The translations under genes were made by a program, and so were the position numbers. A model generated the notes under the pieces. It saw only the letters and a list, made by a program, of their open reading frames with translations, did no database searches and had not been told where the DNA came from. From Companilactobacillus allii (GTDB lineage: Bacteria; Bacillota; Bacilli; Lactobacillales; Lactobacillaceae), in contig NZ_CP019323.1 of the NCBI RefSeq assembly GCF_001971585.1, positions 920,053 through 984,052 of the forward strand: DNA of 64,000 nucleotides, in the 5' to 3' direction. Below, in pieces: positions 7,681 through 16,561 of the stretch (within the stretch, counting starts at the first letter, position 1; the number at the start of each line of letters is the position of its first letter).

Positions 7681-7950
7681 ATGACAGACAGCAAAATCAT
7701 GAGAAGTATAAAGAAATATGTAGATTCACTAGAAGTTAAGGTGACTTTTTCTGAACCAACTAATTTTAATCCTATTAAATATCCACAATTGGAAGAAATG
7801 GGACAATGGAGTCATGATAGAGTAAGAAATACTTTGACACTACAAACAAAACACCTGATCGATTATAACGAAGGTGACTTAGTAGATGCCCTAACTGATT
7901 CAAGAGTTGATCCTTATAAATATGCTATTGAATCTAGAACATTTGCATAA
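7681..7950 (+). CDS. Small hypothetical cytosolic protein
   Basis: An 89-residue protein that I do not recognise. It begins MTDSKIMRSIKKYVDSLEV, has no signal peptide or membrane segment, and contains a central Asn/Pro-rich stretch followed by charged residues. The ATG at 7681 is preceded by GGGGAGATG; an upstream in-frame start at 7651 lacks a ribosome site. It is a single gene, with a strong terminator directly after it. Codon use looks like its neighbours, so it is probably real, but no function can be assigned. Confidence 0.6.
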   Translation: MTDSKIMRSIKKYVDSLEVKVTFSEPTNFNPIKYPQLEEMGQWSHDRVRNTLTLQTKHLIDYNEGDLVDALTDSRVDPYKYAIESRTFA

Positions 7951-7956
7951 ATAGAC

Positions 7957-7999
7957 CAAAAAATAGGTAATGGGAATTTTCCCATTACCTATTTTTTTT
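7957..7999. terminator. Bidirectional intrinsic terminator
   Basis: The stem AATAGGTAATGGGAA/TTCCCATTACCTATT is flanked by A6 and T-rich runs. It can end both the small hypothetical gene on the plus strand and the GntR gene on the minus strand. Confidence 0.9.
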
Positions 8000-8723
8000 A
8001 TAGCGTTATATCGGCTGTTATATGACTCTTTTCATATGGAAAATGTGTCTCAGAGATTTCGAACGGTTGTCCGTCATCCAAATAACTCAACTGATTGATC
8101 ACCATGATTGGTTCACCAAGTTCATTAGCTATACCAGTATCAAGGTCAATCTGTGTGGCTTTTTCAGCACTGATCACACGATGAGACCCTTCAATATTCA
8201 ATCCTTCTTCTTGTAGATGTGCATAGACCGAGCCATGTAGTACTTCTTTGGTTATCGTTGTGATTTTAGTGGGCATGATCGTGTTCTCATATGCAAATAT
8301 CTCCTTATTAACATAACGGACACGTCGAATTACATAGACTGGGTCAGTAGGTTGAATAATTAATTTGTTTGCTTCACTGGCTGAAGGCATACGAGCGGAT
8401 AATTCCAATACCTTACTAGTTACTTTCTTACCTTGGTTAGTGTGAGTAGCACCCAGGGGCTTATCAATAGGTGAGACTGAACCATAATTAGTGCTCTCTT
8501 CATCAGAAGCATAGTCTTTTCTCACAAATGTTCCAGAACCGCGCTTTGAATAAACCATCCCTTCAACGACTAATAATTGAATTGCCTTATGGACAGTTAT
8601 TCGTGTGGTATTAAAACTCTTGGCCAAGTTATTTTGATCTGGCAGTAATTCACCGGGAACATATTTACCGGCTTTGATTTGATCTCTTAATTTATTTGCG
8701 ACTTCTTTATATTTATATGCCAT
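7998..8723 (-). CDS. GntR/HutC-family regulator of the beta-glucoside locus
   Basis: A sugar-responsive repressor of 241 residues. An N-terminal winged helix (about 1-70, with NTTRITVHKAIQLL as recognition region and RGSGTFV as wing) is followed by a UTRA ligand domain at about 95-235. Proteins of this class repress PTS and phospho-glucosidase genes and are released by phosphosugars. It is divergent from a 6-phospho-beta-glucosidase and a cellobiose-class PTS gene. ATGTATATACTT-type sites lie in the shared gap. The ATG at 8723 is the only well-placed start. Confidence 0.88.
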   Translation of the reverse strand: MAYKYKEVANKLRDQIKAGKYVPGELLPDQNNLAKSFNTTRITVHKAIQLLVVEGMVYSKRGSGTFVRKDYASDEESTNYGSVSPIDKPLGATHTNQGKKVTSKVLELSARMPSASEANKLIIQPTDPVYVIRRVRYVNKEIFAYENTIMPTKITTITKEVLHGSVYAHLQEEGLNIEGSHRVISAEKATQIDLDTGIANELGEPIMVINQLSYLDDGQPFEISETHFPYEKSHITADITL

Positions 8724-8788
8724 GATACATTTCTCCTAGATTATACATCTACTATCTTATCATGTTTCACAAACAATAGTTGTTTTAA

Positions 8789-8843
8789 ATGTATATACTT
8801 TTATAAAAATAAATGTTTACATTCAAAATAATTGATGTATACT
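8789..8843 (+). promoter_or_regulatory. Promoter and likely GntR operators of the beta-glucoside operon
   Basis: TTTACA (8816-8821), a 16-bp spacer and TATACT (8838-8843) form a good promoter for the glucosidase. ATGTATATACTT at 8789-8800 and ATGTATACT overlapping the -10 box resemble the TGTATATACA-type sites of GntR/HutC sugar regulators. Confidence 0.5.
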
Positions 8844-8892
8844 GAAAGCGTATTCAAATTAGTGATTCAAATTTTTTAAGAGGCGGTGCAGT

Positions 8893-10272
8893 ATGACAAA
8901 GCAGTTACCAAAAGATTTTGCATGGGGGAATTCAACATCCAGTATGCAAACTGAAGGTGCCTGGAATATCGGTGGTAAAGGTAAATCAGTTTATGATGAT
9001 CGTCCTGCTACAGAGAATTCTTCAGATTGGCATGATGCTATTGATGAGTATCATCGTTATGAAGAAGACTTCGATTTAATGGCAAAACAAGGGATGAACT
9101 TTTATCGATTCCAAATTTCTTGGAGCCGTGTTAATCCAGATGGTGATGGAGAGTTTAATGAAGAGGGCATTGAGTTTTATAGTAAGTTGATCGATGCTCT
9201 GTTGGCTCGAAACATCACACCTATGATCTGTTTGTACCATTTTGATATGCCATTACACTTGGCACAAGAATATAACGGATTCTTATCACGTCACGTGGTG
9301 GATGCATTCGTTAAATATGGCGCAGAAATGGTCAAGAGATTTGGGGATCGTGTTAAGTATTGGATTACTTTCAACGAGCAAAATCTTTATCATATGGGCG
9401 AAGCATTCCGCATTGCTGGATACTTGGAAGGTGATAAGACAGACGATGAATTGTACCAAATCAGCCATCATGTAATGTTGGCTCATGCTGGAGTAGCAAA
9501 CTATATCCATGACAATACTGATTGTTTGATCGGTGGGATGCTTGCATATAGTGAAGTTTATCCAGCGACATCAGATCCAAAAGATGTTTTATATGCACGC
9601 CAAATCAACGAATTCATGAATCGTGATCTATTGGACGTGTTCGCTTACGGTCGTTATTCAAACGAAGTAATGACTTTTGTTAAGAATCATGGAATTGATA
9701 TGGACTTCCAGCCAGAAGACGAAGATGTGTTCATTAAGTTAACATCTGACTTTATTGCATTCAGCTATTATAGAAGTGACACAATCAGTGCCGCACAAGT
9801 TCCAGAAGGAACAATTCCAAATCATTACTTAGACGAAGGAATCAAGAAGAATCCTTATCTAGAGACGTCAGAATTTGGTTGGCAAATTGATCCATTAGGA
9901 TTCCGAGATATTTTGACAAAGGTTTACAACGAATACGGCATTCCAATGTTCCCAATTGAAAATGGTATTGGTGTTCGTGAAAAATTCGATGGTGGAGAAA
10001 TCCAAGATGATTATCGTATCAAATACCATCGTGATCACATCCAAGCTATGGAAGATGCTATTTTTGAAGATGGAGTTGACGTGATAGGTTACCTTGGTTG
10101 GGGATTGATCGACATACCTAGTTCCAGCGGCAATATGGACAAACGTTATGGAACAGTCTATGTAAATCGTACAAACCATGACCTATTAGATATGGCTCGT
10201 GTACCAAAGAAGAGTTATTGGTGGTTGAAACACGTCATTGAAACAAATGGCGCAGATTTAGGTGATATTTAA
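8893..10272 (+). CDS. 6-phospho-beta-glucosidase, glycoside hydrolase family 1
   Basis: A cytosolic GH1 enzyme of 459 residues that hydrolyses PTS-imported phosphorylated beta-glucosides. The acid/base is Glu162 in TFNEQN and the nucleophile Glu356 in PIENGIG. The C-terminal SSSGNMDKRYGTVYV segment provides the Ser/Lys/Tyr set that binds the 6-phosphate, so a phospho-glucosidase is preferred over a plain glucosidase. The N-terminal FAWGNSTSSMQTEGAW is the family signature. The start follows AGAGGCGG. It is the first gene of an operon with a PTS EIIC 25 bp downstream, opposite the GntR regulator. Confidence 0.93.
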   Translation: MTKQLPKDFAWGNSTSSMQTEGAWNIGGKGKSVYDDRPATENSSDWHDAIDEYHRYEEDFDLMAKQGMNFYRFQISWSRVNPDGDGEFNEEGIEFYSKLIDALLARNITPMICLYHFDMPLHLAQEYNGFLSRHVVDAFVKYGAEMVKRFGDRVKYWITFNEQNLYHMGEAFRIAGYLEGDKTDDELYQISHHVMLAHAGVANYIHDNTDCLIGGMLAYSEVYPATSDPKDVLYARQINEFMNRDLLDVFAYGRYSNEVMTFVKNHGIDMDFQPEDEDVFIKLTSDFIAFSYYRSDTISAAQVPEGTIPNHYLDEGIKKNPYLETSEFGWQIDPLGFRDILTKVYNEYGIPMFPIENGIGVREKFDGGEIQDDYRIKYHRDHIQAMEDAIFEDGVDVIGYLGWGLIDIPSSSGNMDKRYGTVYVNRTNHDLLDMARVPKKSYWWLKHVIETNGADLGDI

Positions 10273-10297
10273 CTAAAATTTTTTGAGGGGTGTTAAT

Positions 10298-11653
10298 ATG
10301 TCAAAGGAATCAACTTCCGAAAAACTAGAACATAGTAGTTTTTTGGATAAGTTCACGCAAATTTCTGTTACTGTAGGTAACTGGGTTTACCTAAGATCTT
10401 TGCGTGATGCGTTCGCTGTTATCCTTCCAGTTTTCATTATTGCTGGTTTGGGTACATTGTTGAACAACACAGTTTTCATGTGGATCTTTAAAGGTGATAC
10501 ATTAACAAAGGTTCAAGTTTTTGGTAACGCCATTTCAAATGGTACTTTGAACGTTGCCAGTGTCTTGGTTGCTCCAATGATTGGATATGCTTTAGCCAAG
10601 AATAAAGGCTTTAATAACCCAATCGCTGCTGCAGCTATGTCACTAGCTTCACTATTCATTATGATGCCTGGTACTGTTTCATTAACAGATGCTGCCGGAA
10701 AAGCACATAACGTTACTGGTGGTTTGAGCTTCTTGAACACAGGTACACAAGGTATGTTCGGTGGTATTATTATCGGACTTGTAGCTACAGCTATGTTCAT
10801 CAAATTAGCTGGAGTTAAAAAGTTACAGATCAACTTAGGTGAAAATGTTCCACCTGCAGTTAGTTCTTCATTTAGTGTTTTACTTCCTGCCTTGATCTTA
10901 ATGTCATTCTTTGCTTTGATTGCTGCATTGTTAGCAGGATTTTTCAATACAGATTTGATCAACTTGATTAAGAACTGGGTACAAGAACCACTTCGTGGAT
11001 TTAACACAAGTATCTTAGGATTCTGTGTAATCTACTTTGTAGCCAACTTCTTATTCACATTAGGTATTCACCAAACAGTTATTTCAGGTTCTTTGATGGA
11101 TCCACTTGTACTTATCAACATGAACCAAAACATGTTAGCTTATGCTCACCATGCACATATTCCTAACATCATCACAACTTCATTCGTTTCAAACTACGTT
11201 CTAGTTGGTGGTTCTGGTTCAACAATTTCTCTTATTATCGCTATTTTGTTATTTAGTAAAGTTAAGTCAAGTAAAGACGTTGCCAAACTTTCATTAGCTC
11301 CTGGTATTTTCAATATCAACGAACCTATGATCTTCGGTTATCCTATCGTCTTCAACTTGCCAATGATGATTCCATTCGTATTGTTCCCAATTATCGGAGC
11401 TTTGATGGGTTATTATGCAACATTACTAGGTATTGTTTCTAAGACAGTCGTCTTGGTACCATGGACTACACCACCATTGATCGGACCATATCTATCAACA
11501 GCCGGTGACTGGCGTGCCGTAGTTCTACAAGTTGTAATTCTAGCAATTGGTGTTGTTTTGTATCTACCATTCATGAAGATTTCAGAACGTGTTGCTGCAA
11601 AACAAGCTGAACAATTACATGCAGAACAAGACGCTGGAACAGTTAATGCTTAA
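10298..11653 (+). CDS. PTS cellobiose/lactose-class EIIC permease
   Basis: A membrane permease of 451 residues of the Lac/Cel class of phosphotransferase transporters. It imports a beta-glucoside while EIIA and EIIB phosphorylate it. About ten hydrophobic segments are visible. Family landmarks include the periplasmic and hinge regions FTLGIHQTVISG and the substrate-site stretch FNINEPMIFGYPIVFN. The C-terminus is charged and cytosolic. The ATG at 10298 follows GAGGGG. No EIIA or EIIB gene is present here, so partner domains must come from elsewhere. The neighbouring glucosidase supplies the next catabolic step. Confidence 0.92.
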   Translation: MSKESTSEKLEHSSFLDKFTQISVTVGNWVYLRSLRDAFAVILPVFIIAGLGTLLNNTVFMWIFKGDTLTKVQVFGNAISNGTLNVASVLVAPMIGYALAKNKGFNNPIAAAAMSLASLFIMMPGTVSLTDAAGKAHNVTGGLSFLNTGTQGMFGGIIIGLVATAMFIKLAGVKKLQINLGENVPPAVSSSFSVLLPALILMSFFALIAALLAGFFNTDLINLIKNWVQEPLRGFNTSILGFCVIYFVANFLFTLGIHQTVISGSLMDPLVLINMNQNMLAYAHHAHIPNIITTSFVSNYVLVGGSGSTISLIIAILLFSKVKSSKDVAKLSLAPGIFNINEPMIFGYPIVFNLPMMIPFVLFPIIGALMGYYATLLGIVSKTVVLVPWTTPPLIGPYLSTAGDWRAVVLQVVILAIGVVLYLPFMKISERVAAKQAEQLHAEQDAGTVNA

Positions 11654-11676
11654 ATTAAGAAAAGAGGACATATATA

Positions 11677-11850
11677 ATGAAATTTGAAAGAATTTGGTTC
11701 AGTTATATCGCAATTGCTTTGCTGATATTATTGGGATTATTCGACCTAGTGAATTTTGGATTGAGTCTTACTACCATCAGTACATTTGTGGTTGCAATCC
11801 TCTTTATCGTTACCTTGCACAATAAACAGAGCGTTAAAAAGCGCGATTAG
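11677..11850 (+). CDS. Small membrane protein whose C-terminus is encoded by hairpin element E3
   Basis: A 57-residue protein beginning MKFERIWFSYIAIALLILLG with two hydrophobic segments (about 8-25 and 30-48) and a basic end QSVKKRD. I do not recognise a family. AGAGGA lies upstream of the ATG, and the gene starts 23 bp after the EIIC stop, so it is probably cotranscribed with the PTS gene. The last seven codons, including the TAG stop, fall in the 5' arm of the downstream hairpin element. The original C-terminus has thus been replaced or fixed by the element. Confidence 0.6.
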   Translation: MKFERIWFSYIAIALLILLGLFDLVNFGLSLTTISTFVVAILFIVTLHNKQSVKKRD

Positions 11851-11940
11851 CTTTTACATATAAGTCAAAAAGTCCTAGTGTCCACAAAGTGGATGCTAGG
11901 ACTTTTTGACTTATATGCAGGAAGCTGCGCTTTTTAACGC
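11831..11940 (+). repeat. 3'-end long hairpin element E3
   Basis: The arms GCGTTAAAAAGCGC (11831-11844) and GCGCTTTTTAACGC (11927-11940) are perfect complements. The inner long stem ATAAGTCAAAAAGTCCTAG is matched by CTAGGACTTTTTGACTTAT around TCCACAAAGTGGA. This subtype lacks the GAGCATTAAC motif. The right flank is GTTTGCGAAGCAAAC, itself a 6-bp hairpin. Confidence 0.88.
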
Positions 11941-12390
11941 GTTTGCGAAGCAAACAAAAGAAAAATAGAAAACTGTAATTTTTTAAGATGGATTCAAATT
12001 TATAATTAGTGAAAAGTATTAAGAACTCTGTGAAAACAAGGTTCTTTTTTGTAAATCAATGAAAAAGGTAATTAATATTTATTTTAATAATTCTCATCAA
12101 ATTATAATGTAAAATTAAGCTAGAATTATTGTTTACTAAATGTGAACACGTGTATATCCGTATTATAGCAGGAATATAGCCAATTTTGAATCTACAATTG
12201 TAACTGTATTTGGTTTATAAATAAGTACGCACATTTGGTATATTTTGAGATATATTTCTGAAAAGTACTTGACTAAATACATGTGAAGAAGTTAACATAA
12301 AGTTGCGATTACGGATAAATAGAAAGGACTGGGATTAAGGGTTTGAGGATTGATTCTGTAAAAAAATATTAGTAGAAGGAGGGAACTATT
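11941..12390 (+). promoter_or_regulatory. Intergenic region with terminator and OPT promoter
   Basis: This 450-bp gap has no convincing gene. AAGAAC-loop-GTTCTTTTTT at about 12018-12053 is a small terminator. TTGACT (12269-12274), an 18-bp spacer and TAACAT (12293-12298) form a possible promoter for the OPT operon. The 5' leader that follows is about 85 bases long. Confidence 0.45.
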
Positions 12391-14310
12391 TTGAAAAAAC
12401 GGTTATCTCAATCGGCTTACGGTGGTGTAGATGGTAACAAATACGTCCCGTATGTGACCGACAAGAATAATAAAGGTGGAAGTTCAACCATCATGATCAT
12501 GGGTGCCATTTTGGCAGTTATCTTCGCTGCTTCAACGGCATACTCTGGTATGAAAGCGGGTCTTACTGTTGCGGCCGGTATTCCGGGATCCATTATTGGT
12601 TCTGGTATGGTCGGAGTATTTGCTAAAAAGAAGGGAATACTTGGTAAGAACCTCTTACAAGGGATGTCTAGTGGTGGTGAATCAATCGCCAGTGGGATGA
12701 TTTATGTGTTACCAGCTATCATTATTATCGGTGGTAAAGTTAATTTTATTGCTGGTATTGCAGTTGGTGCGCTTGCTGTATTGTTCGCTATTGGTTCAGC
12801 TTCATTAGTTCAAAATTACTTAGTAGTTGAAGAACACGGAAAGTTGGTTTATCCAGAATCCATGGCCATCTCAGAAGCACTAGTAGCGTCTGAAGCCGGT
12901 GGTGACTCATTGAAGTTTATGGGTATTGGATTTGGTATTGGTGGTATTTTGACGATACTCACAACACAAGTATTCGGCTGGGTAAACAGCATGATCACTT
13001 ATGTTGGTAGTTCATTTTATCGTTGGAAGATGTCCACAGAAGTTAACCCAATGCTAGCTGGTATTGGATTCGTTGTTGGACTAGAGGTTGCCTTGGTAAT
13101 GTTTGCTGGATCGGTTCTTTCAAACTTTGCCATTACACCTTTGATTGCTTATTTCACACAAATGGCCGGAAGCTCATCCCACGTATGGAATGACGCAGCT
13201 GTATCAGTTTCACAGATGAGTGTTGATCAAGTTGCTGGATCATATTCTAAGTATATCGGTGCTGGTATGATGCTTTGTGGTGGTATTGTTGGTGCTGTCA
13301 AGCTCATTCCAGTTATTATTACATCTGTTAAGAAAACGCTTAACGCTAGAAATAGTGAAGATAGCGAAAAGAACACATTAGGTATTTGGGCATTATTAAT
13401 TGGTACTATCGCAATTTTTGTAGTAGGATTCTTCATCTCAGGCAACTTCTTAATGGCTATTGTTGCTGGAATCCTTTCATTATTATTAGCTCTATTATTC
13501 GTCATCGTTTCAGCACGTTTGGCTGGTACGATTGGCTGTTCTAATGCACCAGTTTCCGGTATGACAATCGCTTCGTTAGTTATCATGACGTTAGTATTTG
13601 TAATATTTGGCTGGACTAATACGCAGCACAGTGAAATCCTATTGTTATTCGGTGTTTTCATAGTTACCGCAATCTCCGTTGGTGGGGCTTACATGCAAAC
13701 GCAAAAAGTTAACTATGTAATTGGTGGTAACAACAACGAAATGATGAAGTACTTCATGATTGCTGCAATGATCGGTGTTATTGTAGTTGTAGGTACAACC
13801 GTTATCCTTGAACCTCAATTGAGAATAACTGGATCCAATCCACCATTTGGTATGCCTCAAGCCAACTTGATTGCCACATTGACATCAGGAATTATGTCAG
13901 GGAACTTGCCTTGGATAATGATTATCGTCGGTGTTGTTATGGCTTTGGTATGTTGGATGTTAGGACTATCGATCATGACAGTTGCTCTTGGCTTTTATCT
14001 ACCAATGTCAACAACATCAATCATTCTAGTTGGAGCTTTAGTTAAACTATTGATTGAAAACTCAACCAAAGAAAAAGAACTCAAAGAAAGACGTGTACAA
14101 AGTGGTGTCAGTCTTTCATCAGGACTTATTGCTGGTGGATCGATCATTGGTTTGATCGGTATCATCTTGCATGTAACTGGAGTTCTTGGGGATGTTACTC
14201 CTGGTGGATTCGCTGGAAGTAATGAAATGGGCTTGATCCTATTAGTAGTATTAGTAGTGTCAATGATCCTACCATTAATTAATATCAAAAAAGATACTAA
14301 GACTGAATAA
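12391..14310 (+). CDS. OPT-family oligopeptide transporter
   Basis: A polytopic membrane protein of 639 residues of the OPT family, which takes up small peptides (or metal chelates) by proton symport. At least 14 hydrophobic segments are visible. Family-like motifs include STAYSGMKAGLTVAAGIPGS near residue 50, ESMAISEALVASEAGG near 155, and SNAPVSGMTIASLV near 385. Start is a TTG at 12391 placed 8 bases after GGAGG; no ATG fits. It is the first gene of an operon with a PqqD-like protein and a C69 dipeptidase, which favours peptide rather than chelate uptake. Confidence 0.9.
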   Translation: MKKRLSQSAYGGVDGNKYVPYVTDKNNKGGSSTIMIMGAILAVIFAASTAYSGMKAGLTVAAGIPGSIIGSGMVGVFAKKKGILGKNLLQGMSSGGESIASGMIYVLPAIIIIGGKVNFIAGIAVGALAVLFAIGSASLVQNYLVVEEHGKLVYPESMAISEALVASEAGGDSLKFMGIGFGIGGILTILTTQVFGWVNSMITYVGSSFYRWKMSTEVNPMLAGIGFVVGLEVALVMFAGSVLSNFAITPLIAYFTQMAGSSSHVWNDAAVSVSQMSVDQVAGSYSKYIGAGMMLCGGIVGAVKLIPVIITSVKKTLNARNSEDSEKNTLGIWALLIGTIAIFVVGFFISGNFLMAIVAGILSLLLALLFVIVSARLAGTIGCSNAPVSGMTIASLVIMTLVFVIFGWTNTQHSEILLLFGVFIVTAISVGGAYMQTQKVNYVIGGNNNEMMKYFMIAAMIGVIVVVGTTVILEPQLRITGSNPPFGMPQANLIATLTSGIMSGNLPWIMIIVGVVMALVCWMLGLSIMTVALGFYLPMSTTSIILVGALVKLLIENSTKEKELKERRVQSGVSLSSGLIAGGSIIGLIGIILHVTGVLGDVTPGGFAGSNEMGLILLVVLVVSMILPLINIKKDTKTE

Positions 14311-14324
14311 GGAGGTTAATAGCT

Positions 14325-14708
14325 ATGGCTAAGGATCGTTCAAATGAACTTACTGAAGAAGATTTGAAACAATTGGTCTTCGAAAAAAACCCAGAAGTTA
14401 AATTCAAGCGAAAAGCAGGCATTATTACTATTGTTCGTGAGCAAAATCATCCAATACAAAAATTCTTCCGAAAAATGCATATGCATATTCCTGAAGAGAG
14501 CTATCTGGAGTTAGATGCTTATTGTTCCTTTGTATTCAGCAAGATCAATGGACGTCGTAATGCCTATGATATCGGTAAAGAGTTGGTAGAAAAGTTCCCA
14601 GAAGCTGACGAGTTTCGCTATACCAGATTGATCTTGTTCTTACAACAGATCGAAAGGGTCGATCATTTGATTCAACGAGTACCTAATACAGAACGAAAAA
14701 TTGCTTAA
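14325..14708 (+). CDS. PqqD-like (RRE-fold) protein
   Basis: A soluble 127-residue protein resembling the PqqD family. These are small winged-helix domains that bind peptides, best known as the recognition element in peptide-modifying pathways. The C-terminal half carries the typical pattern SYLELDAYCSFVFSKINGRRNAYDIGKELVEKFP followed by an helix ending in FLQQIERVDHLI, spread over residues about 63-118. The ATG at 14325 has AGGAGG upstream. It is wedged between an OPT transporter and a dipeptidase with gaps of 14 and 23 bp. No radical SAM or precursor gene is near, so a RiPP pathway is not supported. A role in handling imported peptides is an inference. Confidence 0.65.
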   Translation: MAKDRSNELTEEDLKQLVFEKNPEVKFKRKAGIITIVREQNHPIQKFFRKMHMHIPEESYLELDAYCSFVFSKINGRRNAYDIGKELVEKFPEADEFRYTRLILFLQQIERVDHLIQRVPNTERKIA

Positions 14709-14731
14709 AAAAATTTTGGAGGAGAATTAAT

Positions 14732-16162
14732 ATGACTACAGATCGTCTAGAATTATCCGCATGTACTTCAATTATGGTTGGTAAAGATGCTTCAATGGAT
14801 GGAGCAACTTATATCTCAAGAAACGAAGATAGACTTGTTGCGATTCACCCTAAGAAGTTCTTCGTGCAACCAGCTGTATCAGGTCGTAAGGAGACATATG
14901 TATCACCATTCAATAAGTTGACTGTACCACTACCAGAAAGTGGCTATCGCTATACATCAACACCGAATGCTGATCAAAGTGAAGGACCTAATGAAGAAGA
15001 CGGATTCAACGAATTAAACGTTGGTGAAAGTGCTACAGAGAGTGTTTACGCTAATGAAAGAGTTTTGGCATTTGACCCATTTGTAGAGAACGGATTCGCT
15101 GAAGATTCACTAACAACACTAGTGTTACCATTTATCAAGTCAGCCAAAGACGGAGTTAGATATCTTGGCGAATTGATCAAGAAATATGGATCAGCTGAAG
15201 GTAATGGTATCCAATTCAACGATAAAGATTCAGTTTGGTATATGGAAATAGTTACAGGCCACCAATGGGTAGCTGTACGTATTCCTGACGATTGCTATGC
15301 AGTTGCTGCCAACCAGATTGCTATTGAAGATATTGATTTTAACGATCCTGACAACTATATGTGGGCTGATGGTATCCAAGAATTCGTAGAAGATCATAAC
15401 TTGAATCCAGATAATGGACGCTTTGATTTCAGACATATCTTCGGAACAGATACTGAAAAAGATCATCACTACAACACACCTCGTGTCTGGTATGCACAGA
15501 AATGTTGGAACCCATCAATTGAGCAAGATCCAGAATCACCAGAACTTCCATTTATTCGTAAACCAGAACACAAATTGTCAATTGAAGATATCCAATATAT
15601 CTTAAAATCACATTACAATGAAACAAAATACGATCCACTAGGCAATGGTACAGATCATGAGAAGAGAGTATATCGCTCAATCTCACTATCACGTACAGCC
15701 AACTCACATATTCTACAAATGCGCGACTCAGATAAGTCAGGAGCTGCCGGTGTAGAGTGGATCAACTTCGGTGTACCAACATTTTGTCCACACGTACCAT
15801 TCTTTACAAACGCTAATGACACCGATGAATCATATCGTGAATTAACTGAAAAGATGGATATGAAGAGTGCTTATTGGATGTATGAAGCATTAGCAATGGT
15901 CGTAGAATCTCACTACAACGAATTCATCGAACAAGATACAGACTATCAAAAAGCACTATCAGAATGGGCAAGAAGAAAGATCGAAGAAGTAGATCAAAAA
16001 GCCCTAACAATGTCAGGTGAGAAATTAACAGCTTATCTAACAGAACAAAACCATGAAATCGCCACACATTATAATGAAGAAACAAAGAAATTCATGGCAG
16101 ATTTAGTTACACAAGGTTGCGAGTTGTCTAGCCTTGTATTCAAGATGGATCCAAATCTTTAG
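14732..16162 (+). CDS. pepD: C69-family dipeptidase (PepD-like)
   Basis: An Ntn-hydrolase of 476 residues that cleaves dipeptides in the cytosol. In this family an internal or near-terminal Cys is the nucleophile; here ACTSIMVGKDAS at residues 9-20 contains Cys10, and YISRNED follows at about 27-33, matching the family start. Length is normal for lactobacillus PepD. GGAGGAG lies upstream of the ATG. As third gene of the OPT operon it would degrade the imported peptides. A hairpin element begins right at the stop codon. Confidence 0.92.
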   Translation: MTTDRLELSACTSIMVGKDASMDGATYISRNEDRLVAIHPKKFFVQPAVSGRKETYVSPFNKLTVPLPESGYRYTSTPNADQSEGPNEEDGFNELNVGESATESVYANERVLAFDPFVENGFAEDSLTTLVLPFIKSAKDGVRYLGELIKKYGSAEGNGIQFNDKDSVWYMEIVTGHQWVAVRIPDDCYAVAANQIAIEDIDFNDPDNYMWADGIQEFVEDHNLNPDNGRFDFRHIFGTDTEKDHHYNTPRVWYAQKCWNPSIEQDPESPELPFIRKPEHKLSIEDIQYILKSHYNETKYDPLGNGTDHEKRVYRSISLSRTANSHILQMRDSDKSGAAGVEWINFGVPTFCPHVPFFTNANDTDESYRELTEKMDMKSAYWMYEALAMVVESHYNEFIEQDTDYQKALSEWARRKIEEVDQKALTMSGEKLTAYLTEQNHEIATHYNEETKKFMADLVTQGCELSSLVFKMDPNL

Positions 16163-16163
16163 A

Positions 16164-16274
16164 GCGTAAAATCACGCGCCCAATTCCTGAGCATTAACGC
16201 AAATAATCCCAGCATTCACGAAGTGAATACTGAGATTATTTTTGTTAAGCACAGGGAATTGCGTGATTTTACGC
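16164..16274 (+). repeat. 3'-end long hairpin element E4
   Basis: The arms GCGTAAAATCACGC (16164-16177) and GCGTGATTTTACGC (16261-16274) are perfect complements. The interior shows TCCTGAGCATTAACGC, a central stem CAGCATTCACGAAGTGAATACTG, and GTTAAGCACAGGGAATT. The right flank is GTTTGCGAAGCAAAC. The arm starts 1 bp after the pepD stop. Confidence 0.92.
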
Positions 16275-16555
16275 GTTTGCGAAGCAAACAAGGAAATATA
16301 TATAAAGTAGTTTATTGGTCTTTATTCAGCAAGCATTTAGACAAAATAAAGAATACTGAGATTATTTTTACTAAGCACAGGGAATTGCGTGATTTTACGC
16401 GTTTGCGAAGCAAACAAGGAAATATATATAAAGTAGTTTATTGGTCTTTATTCAGCAAGCATTTAGACAAAATAAAGAATACTGAGATTATTTTTACTAA
16501 GCACAGGGAATTGCGTGATTTTACGCGTTTGCGAAGCAAACAAGGATACTAGAAG
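16254..16555 (+). repeat. 126-bp tandem repeat array derived from element E4
   Basis: GGGAATTGCGTGATTTTACG recurs at 16254, 16380 and 16506, an exact 126-bp period. Each unit carries the 3' arm with the E4 word, the GTTTGCGAAGCAAAC flank, a spacer ending in CAAAATAAAGAATACTGAG, and the right half of the central stem. Units are nearly identical, implying recent duplication. The array runs up to the convergent GGDEF gene. A 109-codon open frame through it is repeat-derived and not counted as a gene. Confidence 0.9.
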
Positions 16556-16561
16556 GACTCT

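Noticed and set aside
13227-14288. Long minus-strand open frames inside the OPT transporter gene
   Set aside because: They are antisense shadows of a hydrophobic membrane protein gene and have no ribosome sites or protein-like composition.
14325-14708. RiPP (modified peptide) biosynthesis cluster around the PqqD-like protein
   Set aside because: There is no precursor peptide, radical SAM enzyme, cyclase or dedicated exporter nearby; neighbours are peptide uptake and hydrolysis genes.
16223-16552. Open frame of 109 codons made of three copies of the same segment (RELRDFTRLRSKQG)
   Set aside because: It runs through the 126-bp repeat array of a non-coding hairpin element; the frame stays open only because 126 is divisible by three. 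No ribosome site.
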